A stretch of 64,000 nucleotides of DNA from Mycobacterium sp. Root135 (GTDB lineage Bacteria > Actinomycetota > Actinomycetes > Mycobacteriales > Mycobacteriaceae). The position numbers and the translations under genes were made by a program. The stretch lies in contig NZ_LMEZ01000004.1 in assembly GCF_001426545.1 (NCBI RefSeq), positions 310,001-374,000 of the forward strand, in the 5' to 3' direction. The notes under the pieces were generated by a model. That model made no database searches and was not told the origin of the DNA. It was given only the letters and a program-made list of their open reading frames with translations. Below, one piece after another: positions 45,078 to 53,126 of the stretch. Position 1 is the stretch's first letter. Each line of letters starts with the position of its first letter.

Positions 45078-45737
45078 TCAGATGGCCTGGTCGCGGGCGA
45101 GCGCCTCACCGCTGGCTTGGAACACCATCCTTCGCGCGATCTCGTCGGCGTGGTCGGCGAACCGGCCGTAGAACCGCCCGAGGAGGACGACGTCGGAGGC
45201 GACCACGGCACCGTGCGCCCACCCGGGACCCATCACCTCTCCGAACAACTCCCGGTGCATCGTCTCCATCACGCGATCCTCGGCTCTGACCCGGTGCGCC
45301 TGCGAATAGTCACCCGTGGTCAGGATGTCGCGGCAGCACTCGGCGAGACCCACTGCCGTCGAACCCATTTCGTCGAACCGGGCGCGGAGTTCCCGCGGTA
45401 TCGCCGATTCCGGATGACGGCGCAGGCTGACCTTGGCGACGTGCGCGGCGAGTCCTCCCATGCGGTCGGCGTCGGCCGCGACGTGGATCGCGGTCACCAC
45501 CCTGCGGAGGTCACCGGCCACCGGCGCCTGCTTCGCAAGGATTCCGAGGGTGCGACGCTCCACCGCGTTGTGCAGGAAGCGGAGCCGCTCGATGTCGTGG
45601 GACACCTCGCCGGCCGCCTCGGCGTCCACCTCGATCAGTCCGCGGGTGGCCCGACCGACGGCATCGCCGGCCAATGCGCACATCGCGCCAAGGTCGGCCT
45701 GCAACGACTCGAGCTGCTGTCGAAAGTCCGTCCGCAC
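45078..45737 (-). CDS. phoU: Phosphate-specific transport regulator PhoU
   Basis: The 219-residue protein has the two three-helix PhoU repeats, with metal-type motifs DIERLRFLHNAVERRT and AADADRMGGLAAHVAKV in the first and FYGRFADHADEIARRM in the second. PhoU represses the Pho response by contacting PstB and the sensor kinase (SenX3 in mycobacteria). GTG 45735-45737 has CAGGAG at suitable distance. There is no pst gene next to it, which is normal for mycobacterial PhoU. Window-level context: pitA with PHO-box-like repeats is 12 kb away. Confidence 0.93.
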   Translation of the reverse strand: MRTDFRQQLESLQADLGAMCALAGDAVGRATRGLIEVDAEAAGEVSHDIERLRFLHNAVERRTLGILAKQAPVAGDLRRVVTAIHVAADADRMGGLAAHVAKVSLRRHPESAIPRELRARFDEMGSTAVGLAECCRDILTTGDYSQAHRVRAEDRVMETMHRELFGEVMGPGWAHGAVVASDVVLLGRFYGRFADHADEIARRMVFQASGEALARDQAI

Positions 45738-45823
45738 CTGGGCTCCTGATTGTCGTAACGTGCCATGGCGTCCTACCCGCGCCATGTGGTTCCAAACACA
45801 TTTGGGAGCGGATGCCGGCCTGG

Positions 45824-46255
45824 TCATCGCCCGAGCGCCGTCAACATTTCCACCAGTGCTCCCTGGTCGCCGACGGCCGCGAAGAAACTGCGGTCGGTTT
45901 CTTCGACGAGTCGGATCGCACGGACTGCGAGTGCCGCACCCTCTGCGGTGACGTCGACCAGGCGGGCGCGCGAATCGTCCGGGTCCGCGGTGCGTTGCAG
46001 CAGGCCCCTGGCGGCCAGGGCGCGGACGACCTGGGAGGTCATCATGGGGTCGGTGTTCGCGTGCTCCGCGATTCGCCGCTGGCTGGGGCGCTCGCCGGCT
46101 ACCCGGTTGAGCCACCAGGTGCTGGCGACCAACACGAACTGCACGTGGGTCAGCCCCAACGGTTTGAGGGCGGCGGTGACGCACCGCTGCCAGCTCAGGG
46201 TTGCCCGCCACAGTTGCAGGCCGGGACTTTGTCCGGGTTCCAGCGCGTCAGCCAC
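45824..46255 (-). CDS. MarR-family transcriptional regulator
   Basis: The 143-residue protein has the MarR winged helix: PSQRRIAEHANTDPMMTSQVVRALAARGLLQRT, then the wing DPDDSRARLVDVTAEG, and terminal dimerisation helices. GTG 46255 overlaps the stop of the upstream SRPBCC gene by 8 bp, so both are made from one message. A 24-bp palindrome (46685-46708) in front of that operon is its likely operator, i.e. autoregulation. Ligand unknown. Confidence 0.9.
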   Translation of the reverse strand: MADALEPGQSPGLQLWRATLSWQRCVTAALKPLGLTHVQFVLVASTWWLNRVAGERPSQRRIAEHANTDPMMTSQVVRALAARGLLQRTADPDDSRARLVDVTAEGAALAVRAIRLVEETDRSFFAAVGDQGALVEMLTALGR

Positions 46256-46670
46256 GCAGCCGCTCCGCACGCGCGCCTAGTGCGGCGATGACCTCGCCGA
46301 AGTCCGCACTCACCTCGGCGCCGACCTCGGCCGCCACCTCAGGCGGGCCTTCGACCATGCACCGGTACGTGATCAGGGCGCCCGTCTCGGTCGCCTCCAC
46401 CTCGTGAACGACCCGCACGGTCACGCCGGCATCCGGAATGGGCGTGACGTCCTCGAATCCACGCCCCTCGTCGACCCAGGCCAGGTGGAACGGCAGCTCG
46501 GTCCCGTCGGGGAAGATCATCACAGCGGTGGTGCCTGCCTCGAACGGCCCGCTGACGCGAATGTCCGAGACACCCTCGTTCCACTCCGACCACGTACTCG
46601 GCTGGGCCATCACCGCGAAGACCTCCGCTGGCGCAGCGGCGCACTCACCCGTGACTTCCCTTACCCACAT
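46248..46670 (-). CDS. SRPBCC-family (START-like) ligand-binding protein
   Basis: This 140-residue protein opens with the SRPBCC strand-helix pattern VTGECAAAPAEVFAVMAQPS and WSEWNEGVSDIRVSG, then curved strands and a long C-terminal helix (VIAALGARAERLRG). The fold holds a hydrophobic cavity for lipid, polyketide or aromatic ligands. It is first in an operon with the MarR regulator, preceded by GAGAGGG and an AT-rich palindrome. The ligand might be the effector of the regulator, but nothing proves it. Confidence 0.87.
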   Translation of the reverse strand: MWVREVTGECAAAPAEVFAVMAQPSTWSEWNEGVSDIRVSGPFEAGTTAVMIFPDGTELPFHLAWVDEGRGFEDVTPIPDAGVTVRVVHEVEATETGALITYRCMVEGPPEVAAEVGAEVSADFGEVIAALGARAERLRG

Positions 46671-46684
46671 ACGGCCCTCTCAGA

Positions 46685-46708
46685 TTTAATATGCGCACAT
46701 ACTAAATC
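46685..46708. promoter_or_regulatory. 24-bp palindromic operator for the MarR-type regulator
   Basis: ATTTAATATG-CGCA-CATACTAAAT has 10-bp arms with one mismatch, 15-38 bp upstream of the SRPBCC-MarR operon. Its length, AT-rich arms and position over the expected -10 region fit MarR binding sites. It is one of the few AT-rich patches in this GC-rich window. Confidence 0.65.
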
Positions 46709-46720
46709 ACAGATCGTGGC

Positions 46721-47488
46721 CTACCGACGCTCGATCTCCACGATCAGCGGCCGGTGGTCCGAGATCGGCATCTCCGGCGCCAGGGCTCCCGTCGCGATGA
46801 GTTCGTCGTCGTCAGTCAACAGATGGTCGAGCTGCCGGCTCGGCGCGTCATGGGGAAAGGTCGGCGCCGCGGCGAGCGCCCGCATACCCGAGTAGCGCCG
46901 CACCGCGGCCGGCCCGAGGTTGAGGTCGCCGGCGAGTACGTGCGGGCCGGGCAGGCCGCGCAGGTCGCGAACGAGCCGTCGCAGCTGACGCCGGTTCCAC
47001 CCCGGAACAAAGGACAGGTGGGTGTTGGCGACGGTAAGCGGGCCGAGCGGGGTCTCGAAGCAGCCGATCACCGCGGCGCGCGGTTCCTCGTCGATGACGA
47101 TCACCCGGTTGGCGTCCCGGAGATACACCGGAACCTTGACGGGGAGTCGCGGCATGCGCACCACCTGCCACGACGTCGCGGGGAACCGGGACAGCAGCGA
47201 GATGCCGTACGCGGCCGCGCCCGGCTGCTCGTCACCGGTGGCGGCGCTCCACGTGGCGCCGGGCGTTCCGGCGATCGCCGCGACGAACCGATGGGAGACG
47301 GCACCCATCGCCTCGGCCGCCGCGGCGGTCAGGTCGACGAGGTTGGAGCGCGGCTGGTCGACGTCGACCTCCTGGAGCGCCAGGACGTCGGCGTCGAGGG
47401 CCCGCACGCAGTCTTGGAGCCGCTGCACGTCGACCACGCCGTCATGCACCGTTCTGCCGTGCAGGATGTTGAATGTCGCGAGCCGCAT
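46721..47488 (-). CDS. Endonuclease/exonuclease/phosphatase-family protein
   Basis: The 255-residue protein has the metallo-EEP landmarks: ATFNILHG at the N-terminus, LALQEVD (metal Glu), the NTHLSF strand, GDLNLG (catalytic Asp-x-Asn) and ISDHRPLIVE (Asp-His pair) at the C-terminus. Such enzymes cleave phosphodiester or phosphate ester bonds in nucleic acids, inositol phosphates or sphingolipids. No signal peptide is seen, so it is cytosolic. ATG 47486-47488 lies inside the palindrome shared with the divergent gene; the longer open frame upstream overlaps that gene and is rejected. Confidence 0.87.
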   Translation of the reverse strand: MRLATFNILHGRTVHDGVVDVQRLQDCVRALDADVLALQEVDVDQPRSNLVDLTAAAAEAMGAVSHRFVAAIAGTPGATWSAATGDEQPGAAAYGISLLSRFPATSWQVVRMPRLPVKVPVYLRDANRVIVIDEEPRAAVIGCFETPLGPLTVANTHLSFVPGWNRRQLRRLVRDLRGLPGPHVLAGDLNLGPAAVRRYSGMRALAAAPTFPHDAPSRQLDHLLTDDDELIATGALAPEMPISDHRPLIVEIERR

Positions 47489-47507
47489 GGGGTACTTGAT
47501 ACCCCAT
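47487..47507. promoter_or_regulatory. Palindrome covering both starts of a divergent gene pair
   Basis: ATGGGGTA (47487-47494) and TACCCCAT (47500-47507) are perfect 8-bp arms around CTTGA. Only 19 bp separate the two ATG codons, so both transcripts must start at or close to their start codons. TATCAA on the minus strand is 7 bp before that ATG and could be its -10. Confidence 0.55.
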
Positions 47508-47996
47508 ATGGACACCCACCAAGATGCCCTGCGCGGTGCGCTGAAACGTGCCGCGTCCGCCATGAAGGCGGCGGGACCGGACTTCGCCCTGGCCGGCAGC
47601 TACGCGCTATGGGTGCACGGCGCCCCAGAGCCGGTCCACGACGTGGACTTCGTCGTCGCCGAGGTGGACGCCGGCGCAGCGGCCGAGACCCTCGCCGACG
47701 CAGGCTTCGCAATCGAACGAACCCCAGAGGACTGGCTGTTCAAGGCGTCGACTGCCGACGGCCACGACGTCCTCGCGATCGCCATGCCGGTGCTCTCGGC
47801 GACGGTGGTGATGTGCCAGAAGCTCAAGTCCCTTCACGAGCACCACTGCAACTTCGCCGCGCTCCTGCCTGCCACCAGAGCCGTCCGCGAGCAGGTGGAC
47901 TGGGCCGTGGTCCGCGACGCGACCGCCGACAACGACTTCGCGACGGCCTTCCTGTTCCTCGTGGAACGTCTGGGCATCGTGACGATCTCGGAATAA
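47508..47996 (+). CDS. Small nucleotidyltransferase-fold protein
   Basis: The 162-residue protein has the minimal nucleotidyltransferase pattern: FALAGSYALWVHGAPEPVHDVDFVVAEVD contains G-S-x(10+)-D-x-D, with D-V-D as metal ligands, followed by PEDWLFKAS and a helical remainder. The family includes MNT toxins, AbiEii-like NTases and resistance enzymes. No HEPN or antitoxin partner lies next to it, which speaks against a simple toxin-antitoxin pair. It shares a palindromic promoter with the EEP-family gene. Confidence 0.72.
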   Translation: MDTHQDALRGALKRAASAMKAAGPDFALAGSYALWVHGAPEPVHDVDFVVAEVDAGAAAETLADAGFAIERTPEDWLFKASTADGHDVLAIAMPVLSATVVMCQKLKSLHEHHCNFAALLPATRAVREQVDWAVVRDATADNDFATAFLFLVERLGIVTISE

Positions 47997-48052
47997 ACGG
48001 TCCACGGGCCCCCTTGCCTTGGGTGACCCGTCGTCCAGTCCCAGGAGCGCGC

Positions 48053-48862
48053 ATGACCCGACCCACCCGCGTAGGCGTCCAACTCTGGCCGGGTGGAGCA
48101 CCCGACTACCGCAGTTGGCGGGAGGCCGTGCTGCGCGCCGAGAACATCGGCGTCGACGTCATCTTCGGCTACGACCACTTCCACGCCCCGGCCTTCGACG
48201 GCATGGTCGACGCCGCACCGGTGCTCTCGGACGTGCAGCCGGACATCCCGAACTTCGAGGGCTGGACCGCCTTGGCTTCCTGGGGCGAGATCACCTCGCG
48301 CGCCGACATCGGCCTGCTGGTCACCGGCGTCGGCTACCGCAATCCGGACCTACTCGCCGACATGGCCCGCACCGTCGACCACATCAGCGAAGGCCGCCTG
48401 GTCCTTGGCCTCGGCGCCGGCTGGTACGAAAAGGACTACACCACATACGGTTACGACTTCGGCACGGTGAAGTCGCGCTTCGACCTCTTCGACGAGAGCC
48501 TCGACCGCATCGAGCGCCGGTTGCGCGTACTGAACCCCGCCCCGGTACGCGACATTCCGATCCTGATCGGCGGATCGGGTATCAAGCGCACCATCCCCGC
48601 GGTCGCCAAGCATGCCGACATCTGGCACAGCTTCCTGCCCGTCGAGAGGTTCCGCAAGGCCAGCGACGTCGTCGGGGAATTGGCCGAAGCCAACGGCCGC
48701 AAGGACTCCGACGTCGAGCGTTCGTCAGTCTGGGAGGACGTCGCGAGTGCCGACGCCTACCGCGACGCCGGCGTCACGCTGTTCACCACCGAAATCCACC
48801 CCGACTCCGACGGATACGACTTCACGACCATCGAACAGATGGTGAAGTGGCGCGACAACTGA
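48053..48862 (+). CDS. LLM-class F420-dependent oxidoreductase
   Basis: The 269-residue TIM-barrel protein belongs to the luciferase-like monooxygenase superfamily: TRVGVQLWPGGAP at the N-terminus, FGYDHFHAPAF, DIGLLVTGVGYRNPDLLADM, then RLVLGLGAGWYEKDYTTYG and IPILIGGSGIKRTI. In mycobacteria this pattern usually means F420 instead of FMN. It oxidises or reduces an unknown alcohol, aldehyde or ring. ATG 48053 has AGGAG at the right distance. Confidence 0.9.
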   Translation: MTRPTRVGVQLWPGGAPDYRSWREAVLRAENIGVDVIFGYDHFHAPAFDGMVDAAPVLSDVQPDIPNFEGWTALASWGEITSRADIGLLVTGVGYRNPDLLADMARTVDHISEGRLVLGLGAGWYEKDYTTYGYDFGTVKSRFDLFDESLDRIERRLRVLNPAPVRDIPILIGGSGIKRTIPAVAKHADIWHSFLPVERFRKASDVVGELAEANGRKDSDVERSSVWEDVASADAYRDAGVTLFTTEIHPDSDGYDFTTIEQMVKWRDN

Positions 48863-48932
48863 GGTAGCCCGAGGCCGCCGTCAGAGACACGTCACGGCAA
48901 CCCGACAGCCGCCACGCCTAGGGTGGGTAGGC

Positions 48933-50288
48933 GTGAAGTCAGCTCGCCGCGAGATCGTCGCCGCCGTCGTGGCCGTCGTGCTGGTTGCTGCGGCGTTCGC
49001 GGTCCCCCATCTGAATCTTGGGATCGTCACGCCGCTGATCAACAGCACGCCGCGCCAGATCGAGATGTTCGCCGAGGCCGCACCGATCTTCGGGTGGTGG
49101 GACGCCCACGTGGGGTGGGGCACCATCCCGGCGATCGCGATCGGACTCGGGACCACACTGTGGGGACCCGCGGTGGCTCGGCGGCTGCCGTGGCGGGCCG
49201 TGCCCTGGGTGACGTGGGCGACGGCCTGCGCGTGGGCGTTCGCCCTTGCCATGGTCGACGGCTGGTCGCTCGGCTTTGCCCGCCGCCTCGAGACGTCGAA
49301 CGAGTACCTCCGCCAGGTGCCGTCGGTGACCGACATTCCGTACGCGGTTCGATCCTTCTCGTCGAGAATTCTTGACTTCCAACCCGATTCGTGGATCACG
49401 CACGTCTCCGGCCACCCGCCCGGCGCCCTACTGACCTTCGTGTGGTTGGACCGCATCGGGCTCAGCGGCGGTGCGTGGGCGGGACTGCTGTGCCTGCTCG
49501 TCGGCTCGAGTGCGTCCGCGGCGATCGTGGTGGCGCTGCGGGCCCTCTCCGGTGCGGAGATCGCCCGCAGCGCGGCACCGTTCGTCGCCGTGGCCCCGAC
49601 GGCCATTTGGATCGCGGTGTCGGCTGACGGGTACTTCGCCGGGGTGGCGGCATGGGGGCTGGCCCTGCTGGCACTCGCCGTCCGCGGCACGACGCGGCTG
49701 TCCCTCCTGGCAGGTGCCGGTGCGGGGCTGCTGCTGGGGTGGGGAATCTTCCTCAACTACGGTCTCGGCCTGATCGCCCTGCCCGCGGTGGCCGTGCTGA
49801 TTGCCGCCAAGGACGTCCGATCCGCACTGCGAGGGCTGGTTCCCGCGGTGGTCGCCGCGCTGGCCGTCGTCGGGGTGTTTGCACTGGCGGGATTCTGGTG
49901 GTTCGACGGTTACGTCCTTGTGCAGGAACGGTATTGGCAGGGCATCGCGATGAACCGGCCGTTCCAGTACTGGGCGTGGGCCAACTTCGCGTCGGTGGTG
50001 TGCGCGGTCGGTCTCGGCACCGTAGCGGGGGTGTCGCGCGCCTTCGACCTGACGCCCATCAAGGCCCGCTCCGGCGTCCACCTGGTAGTCCTCGGCGCAC
50101 TGCTGGCCATCGTCTGCGCCGACCTGAGCATGCTCAGCAAGGCAGAGGTGGAACGAATCTGGCTGCCGTACACCATCTGGCTGACCGCCGCCGGGGCCCT
50201 GTTACCGCCGCGGTCTCAGCGATGGTGGCTGGGCCTCAACGTGATTGGTGCGCTGGCGCTTAACCACCTGATACTGACGAACTGGTAA
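48933..50288 (+). CDS. Polytopic membrane protein, Rv0541c-like
   Basis: The 451-residue protein has about 11-12 membrane helices and a large first periplasmic region with the acidic/aromatic segment FFEIR-like parts absent but ITHVSGHPPGALLTFVW and VSADGYFAGVAAWG present. The overall plan is like GT-C glycosyltransferases that use polyprenyl-phosphate sugars, although no catalytic Asp pair is certain. It matches Rv0541c in length (449) and position. It converges on the GT2/DUF2064/methyltransferase cassette, and both may act on a cell-envelope glycan. GTG start at 48933. Confidence 0.82.
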   Translation: MKSARREIVAAVVAVVLVAAAFAVPHLNLGIVTPLINSTPRQIEMFAEAAPIFGWWDAHVGWGTIPAIAIGLGTTLWGPAVARRLPWRAVPWVTWATACAWAFALAMVDGWSLGFARRLETSNEYLRQVPSVTDIPYAVRSFSSRILDFQPDSWITHVSGHPPGALLTFVWLDRIGLSGGAWAGLLCLLVGSSASAAIVVALRALSGAEIARSAAPFVAVAPTAIWIAVSADGYFAGVAAWGLALLALAVRGTTRLSLLAGAGAGLLLGWGIFLNYGLGLIALPAVAVLIAAKDVRSALRGLVPAVVAALAVVGVFALAGFWWFDGYVLVQERYWQGIAMNRPFQYWAWANFASVVCAVGLGTVAGVSRAFDLTPIKARSGVHLVVLGALLAIVCADLSMLSKAEVERIWLPYTIWLTAAGALLPPRSQRWWLGLNVIGALALNHLILTNW

Positions 50289-50301
50289 CCAGACCTCGTG
50301 C

Positions 50302-50359
50302 CGAGCGTGCACGAACTCCGGTTTAGAAGCGGGGTGTCGGCCGCAGACACGCACGCTCG
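50302..50359. repeat. Intergenic palindrome between convergent genes
   Basis: CGAGCGTGC (50302-50310) and GCACGCTCG (50351-50359) are perfect 9-bp arms with a 40-bp loop, in the gap between the membrane protein gene and the methyltransferase gene. The arm core GAGCGTG also occurs in the palindrome at 54144-54209. Confidence 0.5.
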
Positions 50360-50371
50360 CGGGAGAGTTGG

Positions 50372-51004
50372 CTAGGCGGCGACGAGGCTGGCCAGCACCC
50401 GTTGCCCGATCGGCAGGACCTCCTTGACCGCGAGCCCGACCTCCTCGGCCAACCGCATGGCGCAGTCGACTCCGACCGACGCCCACGGAAACCACGGCCC
50501 GACGGTGGTGGCCGACTCCAGCCGGACCCAGCGGGACTGCACGCCACTGATGTTGGGGTCGAATTCGGCGACACAACGTCCCCCGGTGCGCATCAACTCA
50601 CCGGCCCGACGGAGCACCCGCAACGGGTCGCCACCGAGGCCCACGTTGCCGTCGGCCAGAAGCACGGTCCCCCACCGGCCCGTCCCGGGCAGCCGGTCGA
50701 AGACGTCTCGCCGCAAGGCCGGGGCACCGCTGCGGCGCGCCAACTCCACGGCGGTCTGCGATTGGTCCACGCCCAGCGCCGGGATGCCGAGCTTGGTCAG
50801 GTGGGCGACGAAACGCCCTGGCCCGCAACCCAAGTCGATCGTCGGCCCGTCGCACATGTCGAGCACCGCCGCGTCGAAGGCCTTGTCGAGCCGCTTGCCG
50901 CCCGGGAGCCAGCTGTGCACGGGAAGCCCTTGAATGCTGCCGTCGTCGCGGCGAATCCAACATCGCTCGCCCGTCAACGCCTCGTCATACAGGTTACCCA
51001 GCAC
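50372..51004 (-). CDS. Class I SAM-dependent methyltransferase
   Basis: The 210-residue protein has the SAM motif I TIDLGCGPGRFVAHL (residues 55-69), the acidic end of strand 2 (GVDQS), motif IV-like LLADGNVGLGGD and the Gly-rich RRAGELMRTGGR. The N-terminus (LYDEALTGERCWIRRDDG) is typical of this mycobacterial subgroup. Its start overlaps the end of the DUF2064 gene by 11 bp. The acceptor is unknown; a glycan or lipid would fit the neighbouring GT2 gene. Confidence 0.88.
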   Translation of the reverse strand: MLGNLYDEALTGERCWIRRDDGSIQGLPVHSWLPGGKRLDKAFDAAVLDMCDGPTIDLGCGPGRFVAHLTKLGIPALGVDQSQTAVELARRSGAPALRRDVFDRLPGTGRWGTVLLADGNVGLGGDPLRVLRRAGELMRTGGRCVAEFDPNISGVQSRWVRLESATTVGPWFPWASVGVDCAMRLAEEVGLAVKEVLPIGQRVLASLVAA

Positions 51005-51680
51005 GTCCCACCTCCACAGCCAGGGTCACCCGGCTGAATCGACTGTCCGGCGGGCACGCCCGGCGAACTGCTTCGACGTCGTCGACGGTGTCGACGTCTG
51101 CCAACTCTGATACCAATCCCACAGTGAGCCCAGTGTCACGAAGGGCGGCAAGCGTTACGGCGCCGGTCTCGGCGGTGGACATCGGCACGTCTCGCAGGCA
51201 CTCGGCGCCGCGGGGATCGGTCAGCCCAAGCACCCACCATCCACCGTCGACGGCCATGCCAAGCACCGCGTCGGTGGACAGCAGCGCGGTGCCACACTCA
51301 GCCAGCAGCTCGGCGCTCACCTGCGGAGTGTCCATGCCGATCTGGATGACGGGAAGCCCGCCGGTCGCCGCCGCGCTGTCGGCGTGGGCGTTGACGAGCC
51401 GCTCGGCAAAGCCGTCGCCCCGTTGCTCGAGGACCGTGAAATCGGCCAACCGCGAACGGATTTCAGCGCTGCGGCTCGCGGCGGCCAGATCACCGGTCAT
51501 GGCGACCACCCGTGCGGCGACCGGAGCGGCGGCGACGGCGTCCAACGTGTCCAGCAGTGCAGCCGCGGCGACATCGGCAGCCGCCGCATCGCCCACGGTC
51601 GCCGCCAAGCGGGTCTTCGCCAGCCCGGGCACGGGCGCCTTCGCGACGACCAGCACCGCAACGGACAACTCCCCCGTCAC
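50994..51680 (-). CDS. DUF2064 / TIGR04282 glycosyltransferase-A-like protein (Rv0540-like)
   Basis: The 228-residue protein has a nucleotide-binding start VAVLVVAKAPVPGLAKTRLA (KTRL motif) and GMDTPQ followed by MAVDGGWWVLGLTD, which resembles sugar-nucleotide pyrophosphorylase and MobA-like folds. GTG 51680 overlaps the GT2 stop (GTGA), which selects it over GTG further upstream. It matches Rv0540 by position. Probably it makes or transfers an activated sugar for the GT2 partner, but no reaction is known to me. Confidence 0.85.
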   Translation of the reverse strand: MTGELSVAVLVVAKAPVPGLAKTRLAATVGDAAAADVAAAALLDTLDAVAAAPVAARVVAMTGDLAAASRSAEIRSRLADFTVLEQRGDGFAERLVNAHADSAAATGGLPVIQIGMDTPQVSAELLAECGTALLSTDAVLGMAVDGGWWVLGLTDPRGAECLRDVPMSTAETGAVTLAALRDTGLTVGLVSELADVDTVDDVEAVRRACPPDSRFSRVTLAVEVGRAG

Positions 51681-52333
51681 GAAATCACCCGCCAAAAGTC
51701 AAGTATTGCAAAGACACTGCCGCGAACCGAGCCACTGACCTTTGACTTCCCCCCGGTCCGCGACCCATAGGCGACGTCCCGCTCGGCAACCACCCAGCCC
51801 GCGGCGGCTGCCCGGACCAACAGTTCCAGCGGATACCCTGATCTGCGGTCTTCTACACCCAGTTCGACGACGGCGTCTCGGCGAGCTACCCGCATCGGCG
51901 CAATGTCGTGCACCTCGATGCCGTGTCGCCGACGCAGGCGCCAGCACACCACCTGGGTGCCGAGGCGCGCGTGCCACGGCCAGCCGACCCCCGGCAGCGG
52001 GCGACGACGGCCCACCGCCATGTCGGCTCCGCGGTCGAGGTCCTCGACGAGCTTGGGAAGTTCACGTGGATCCAGCGACCCGTCGCCGTCGATCACCGCG
52101 ACGATCGGCGTCGACGCCGCGACGATGCCCGCGTGCACGGCCGCGCCGTATCCCGGCACCGTCTCCTCGACGACCGTTGCCCCGCAACGTCGTGCCACCT
52201 CGGCGGTGCCGTCGGTGCTGTTGTTGTCGACCACGAGGGCCTGGTATCCGACCGGGATCAAGGCAAGTACGCCCGGCAACGATTCCGCCTCGTTGAGGCA
52301 CGGCATCACCACCGTGACGCGAGAAGGATCCAC
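51677..52333 (-). CDS. GT2-family glycosyltransferase (Rv0539-like)
   Basis: The 218-residue GT-A enzyme has VVMPCLNEAESLPGVLALIP for donor binding, the metal motif in IDGDGSLDP (D82, D84) and a C-terminal GSRTGGKSKVSGSVRG patch typical of dolichol-phosphate-sugar synthase-like GT2 proteins. It has no membrane helices of its own. GTG 52333 starts it. It heads a three-gene cassette with DUF2064 and methyltransferase genes. A polyprenyl-phosphate sugar made here could feed the GT-C-like membrane protein at 48933. Confidence 0.88.
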   Translation of the reverse strand: MDPSRVTVVMPCLNEAESLPGVLALIPVGYQALVVDNNSTDGTAEVARRCGATVVEETVPGYGAAVHAGIVAASTPIVAVIDGDGSLDPRELPKLVEDLDRGADMAVGRRRPLPGVGWPWHARLGTQVVCWRLRRRHGIEVHDIAPMRVARRDAVVELGVEDRRSGYPLELLVRAAAAGWVVAERDVAYGSRTGGKSKVSGSVRGSVFAILDFWRVIS

Positions 52334-52422
52334 GGGCTAGAGGTTAACCACAGTCGCTGGCAGGGCGCGCTCTCAACGCTAACGAATCAGTGACGTCTAC
52401 GCAGGTACGACGTTTGCCGGAC

Positions 52423-52428
52423 TAGTCT
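52423..52428 (+). promoter_or_regulatory. -10 element of the two-component operon
   Basis: TAGTCT fits TANNNT and ends 8 bp before GTG 52437, with no Shine-Dalgarno in between, so the response regulator message is probably leaderless. No -35 is obvious. Confidence 0.45.
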
Positions 52429-52436
52429 GGGACGTT

Positions 52437-53126
52437 GTGACCCGAGTACTGATCGCCGATGACGACAACGTCGTCCGCGACGTCGTCCGCCGATACCTCG
52501 AGCGTGACGGCCTCGACGTCTTGGTCGCGCGCGACGGAAACCAGGCCCTGCGCATGCTGGGTTCCGAGCAGATCGACGTTGCCGTCCTCGACGTGATGAT
52601 GCCGGGACCGGACGGGCTCGCCCTGTGCCGCGTGCTCCGCGAGCGCGGCGGCTACGCGGTTCCGGTGATCCTGCTGACCGCTCTCGGCGAGGAGGACGAC
52701 CGCATCGCCGGGCTCGAGGCGGGCGCCGACGACTACCTCGTCAAGCCGTTCAGCCCGCGCGAGCTCGCGTTGCGGGTGCGGTCGGTACTGCGCCGGGCGC
52801 CCTCATCCCCGGGCGCGCAACCTGCCGTCGTCACGGTGGGAGACATGACGGTGTCTGCCGCGGCCCGGTCGGTGACCATCAAGGGTCAGCCGGTGAGCCT
52901 GACCAATCGCGAATTCGACCTCCTGCTGTTCTTCCTCACCCACACCGGCACCGTCTTCACCCGGGAAGAGTTGCTGAAACTGGTGTGGCAGTGGGACTTT
53001 GGCGACCTGTCCACTGTGACAGTCCACGTCAAGCGACTGCGCTCGAAGCTGGGTGCCGAGCACCGGGTGCAGACGGTGTGGGGCCGCGGCTACATGTGGA
53101 GCGAGGAACGGTATGCCGTCGACTGA
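52437..53126 (+). CDS. OmpR/PhoB-family response regulator
   Basis: The 229-residue regulator has the receiver acid pocket (ADDD), phosphoacceptor D52 (LDVMMPGPDG), switch T81 and K103 (LVKPFSP), then a winged-helix DNA-binding domain (LTNREFDLLLFFLTHTGTVF, TVTVHVKRLRSKLG, WGRGYMW). The kinase gene starts inside its last 14 bp, so the pair is translationally coupled. Targets are unknown; no direct repeats are clear in its own promoter. Confidence 0.95.
   Translation: MTRVLIADDDNVVRDVVRRYLERDGLDVLVARDGNQALRMLGSEQIDVAVLDVMMPGPDGLALCRVLRERGGYAVPVILLTALGEEDDRIAGLEAGADDYLVKPFSPRELALRVRSVLRRAPSSPGAQPAVVTVGDMTVSAAARSVTIKGQPVSLTNREFDLLLFFLTHTGTVFTREELLKLVWQWDFGDLSTVTVHVKRLRSKLGAEHRVQTVWGRGYMWSEERYAVD

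Noticed and set aside
45738..46211. Open minus-strand frame extending phoU upstream to about 377 residues
   Set aside because: PhoU homology starts at GTG 45737 with a Shine-Dalgarno. The extension overlaps the MarR gene in another frame and has no homology-like composition.
47508..47996. Toxin-antitoxin (MNT/HEPN) pair around the nucleotidyltransferase-like gene
   Set aside because: No HEPN or antitoxin gene is next to it. The neighbour is an EEP-family protein in the opposite direction.
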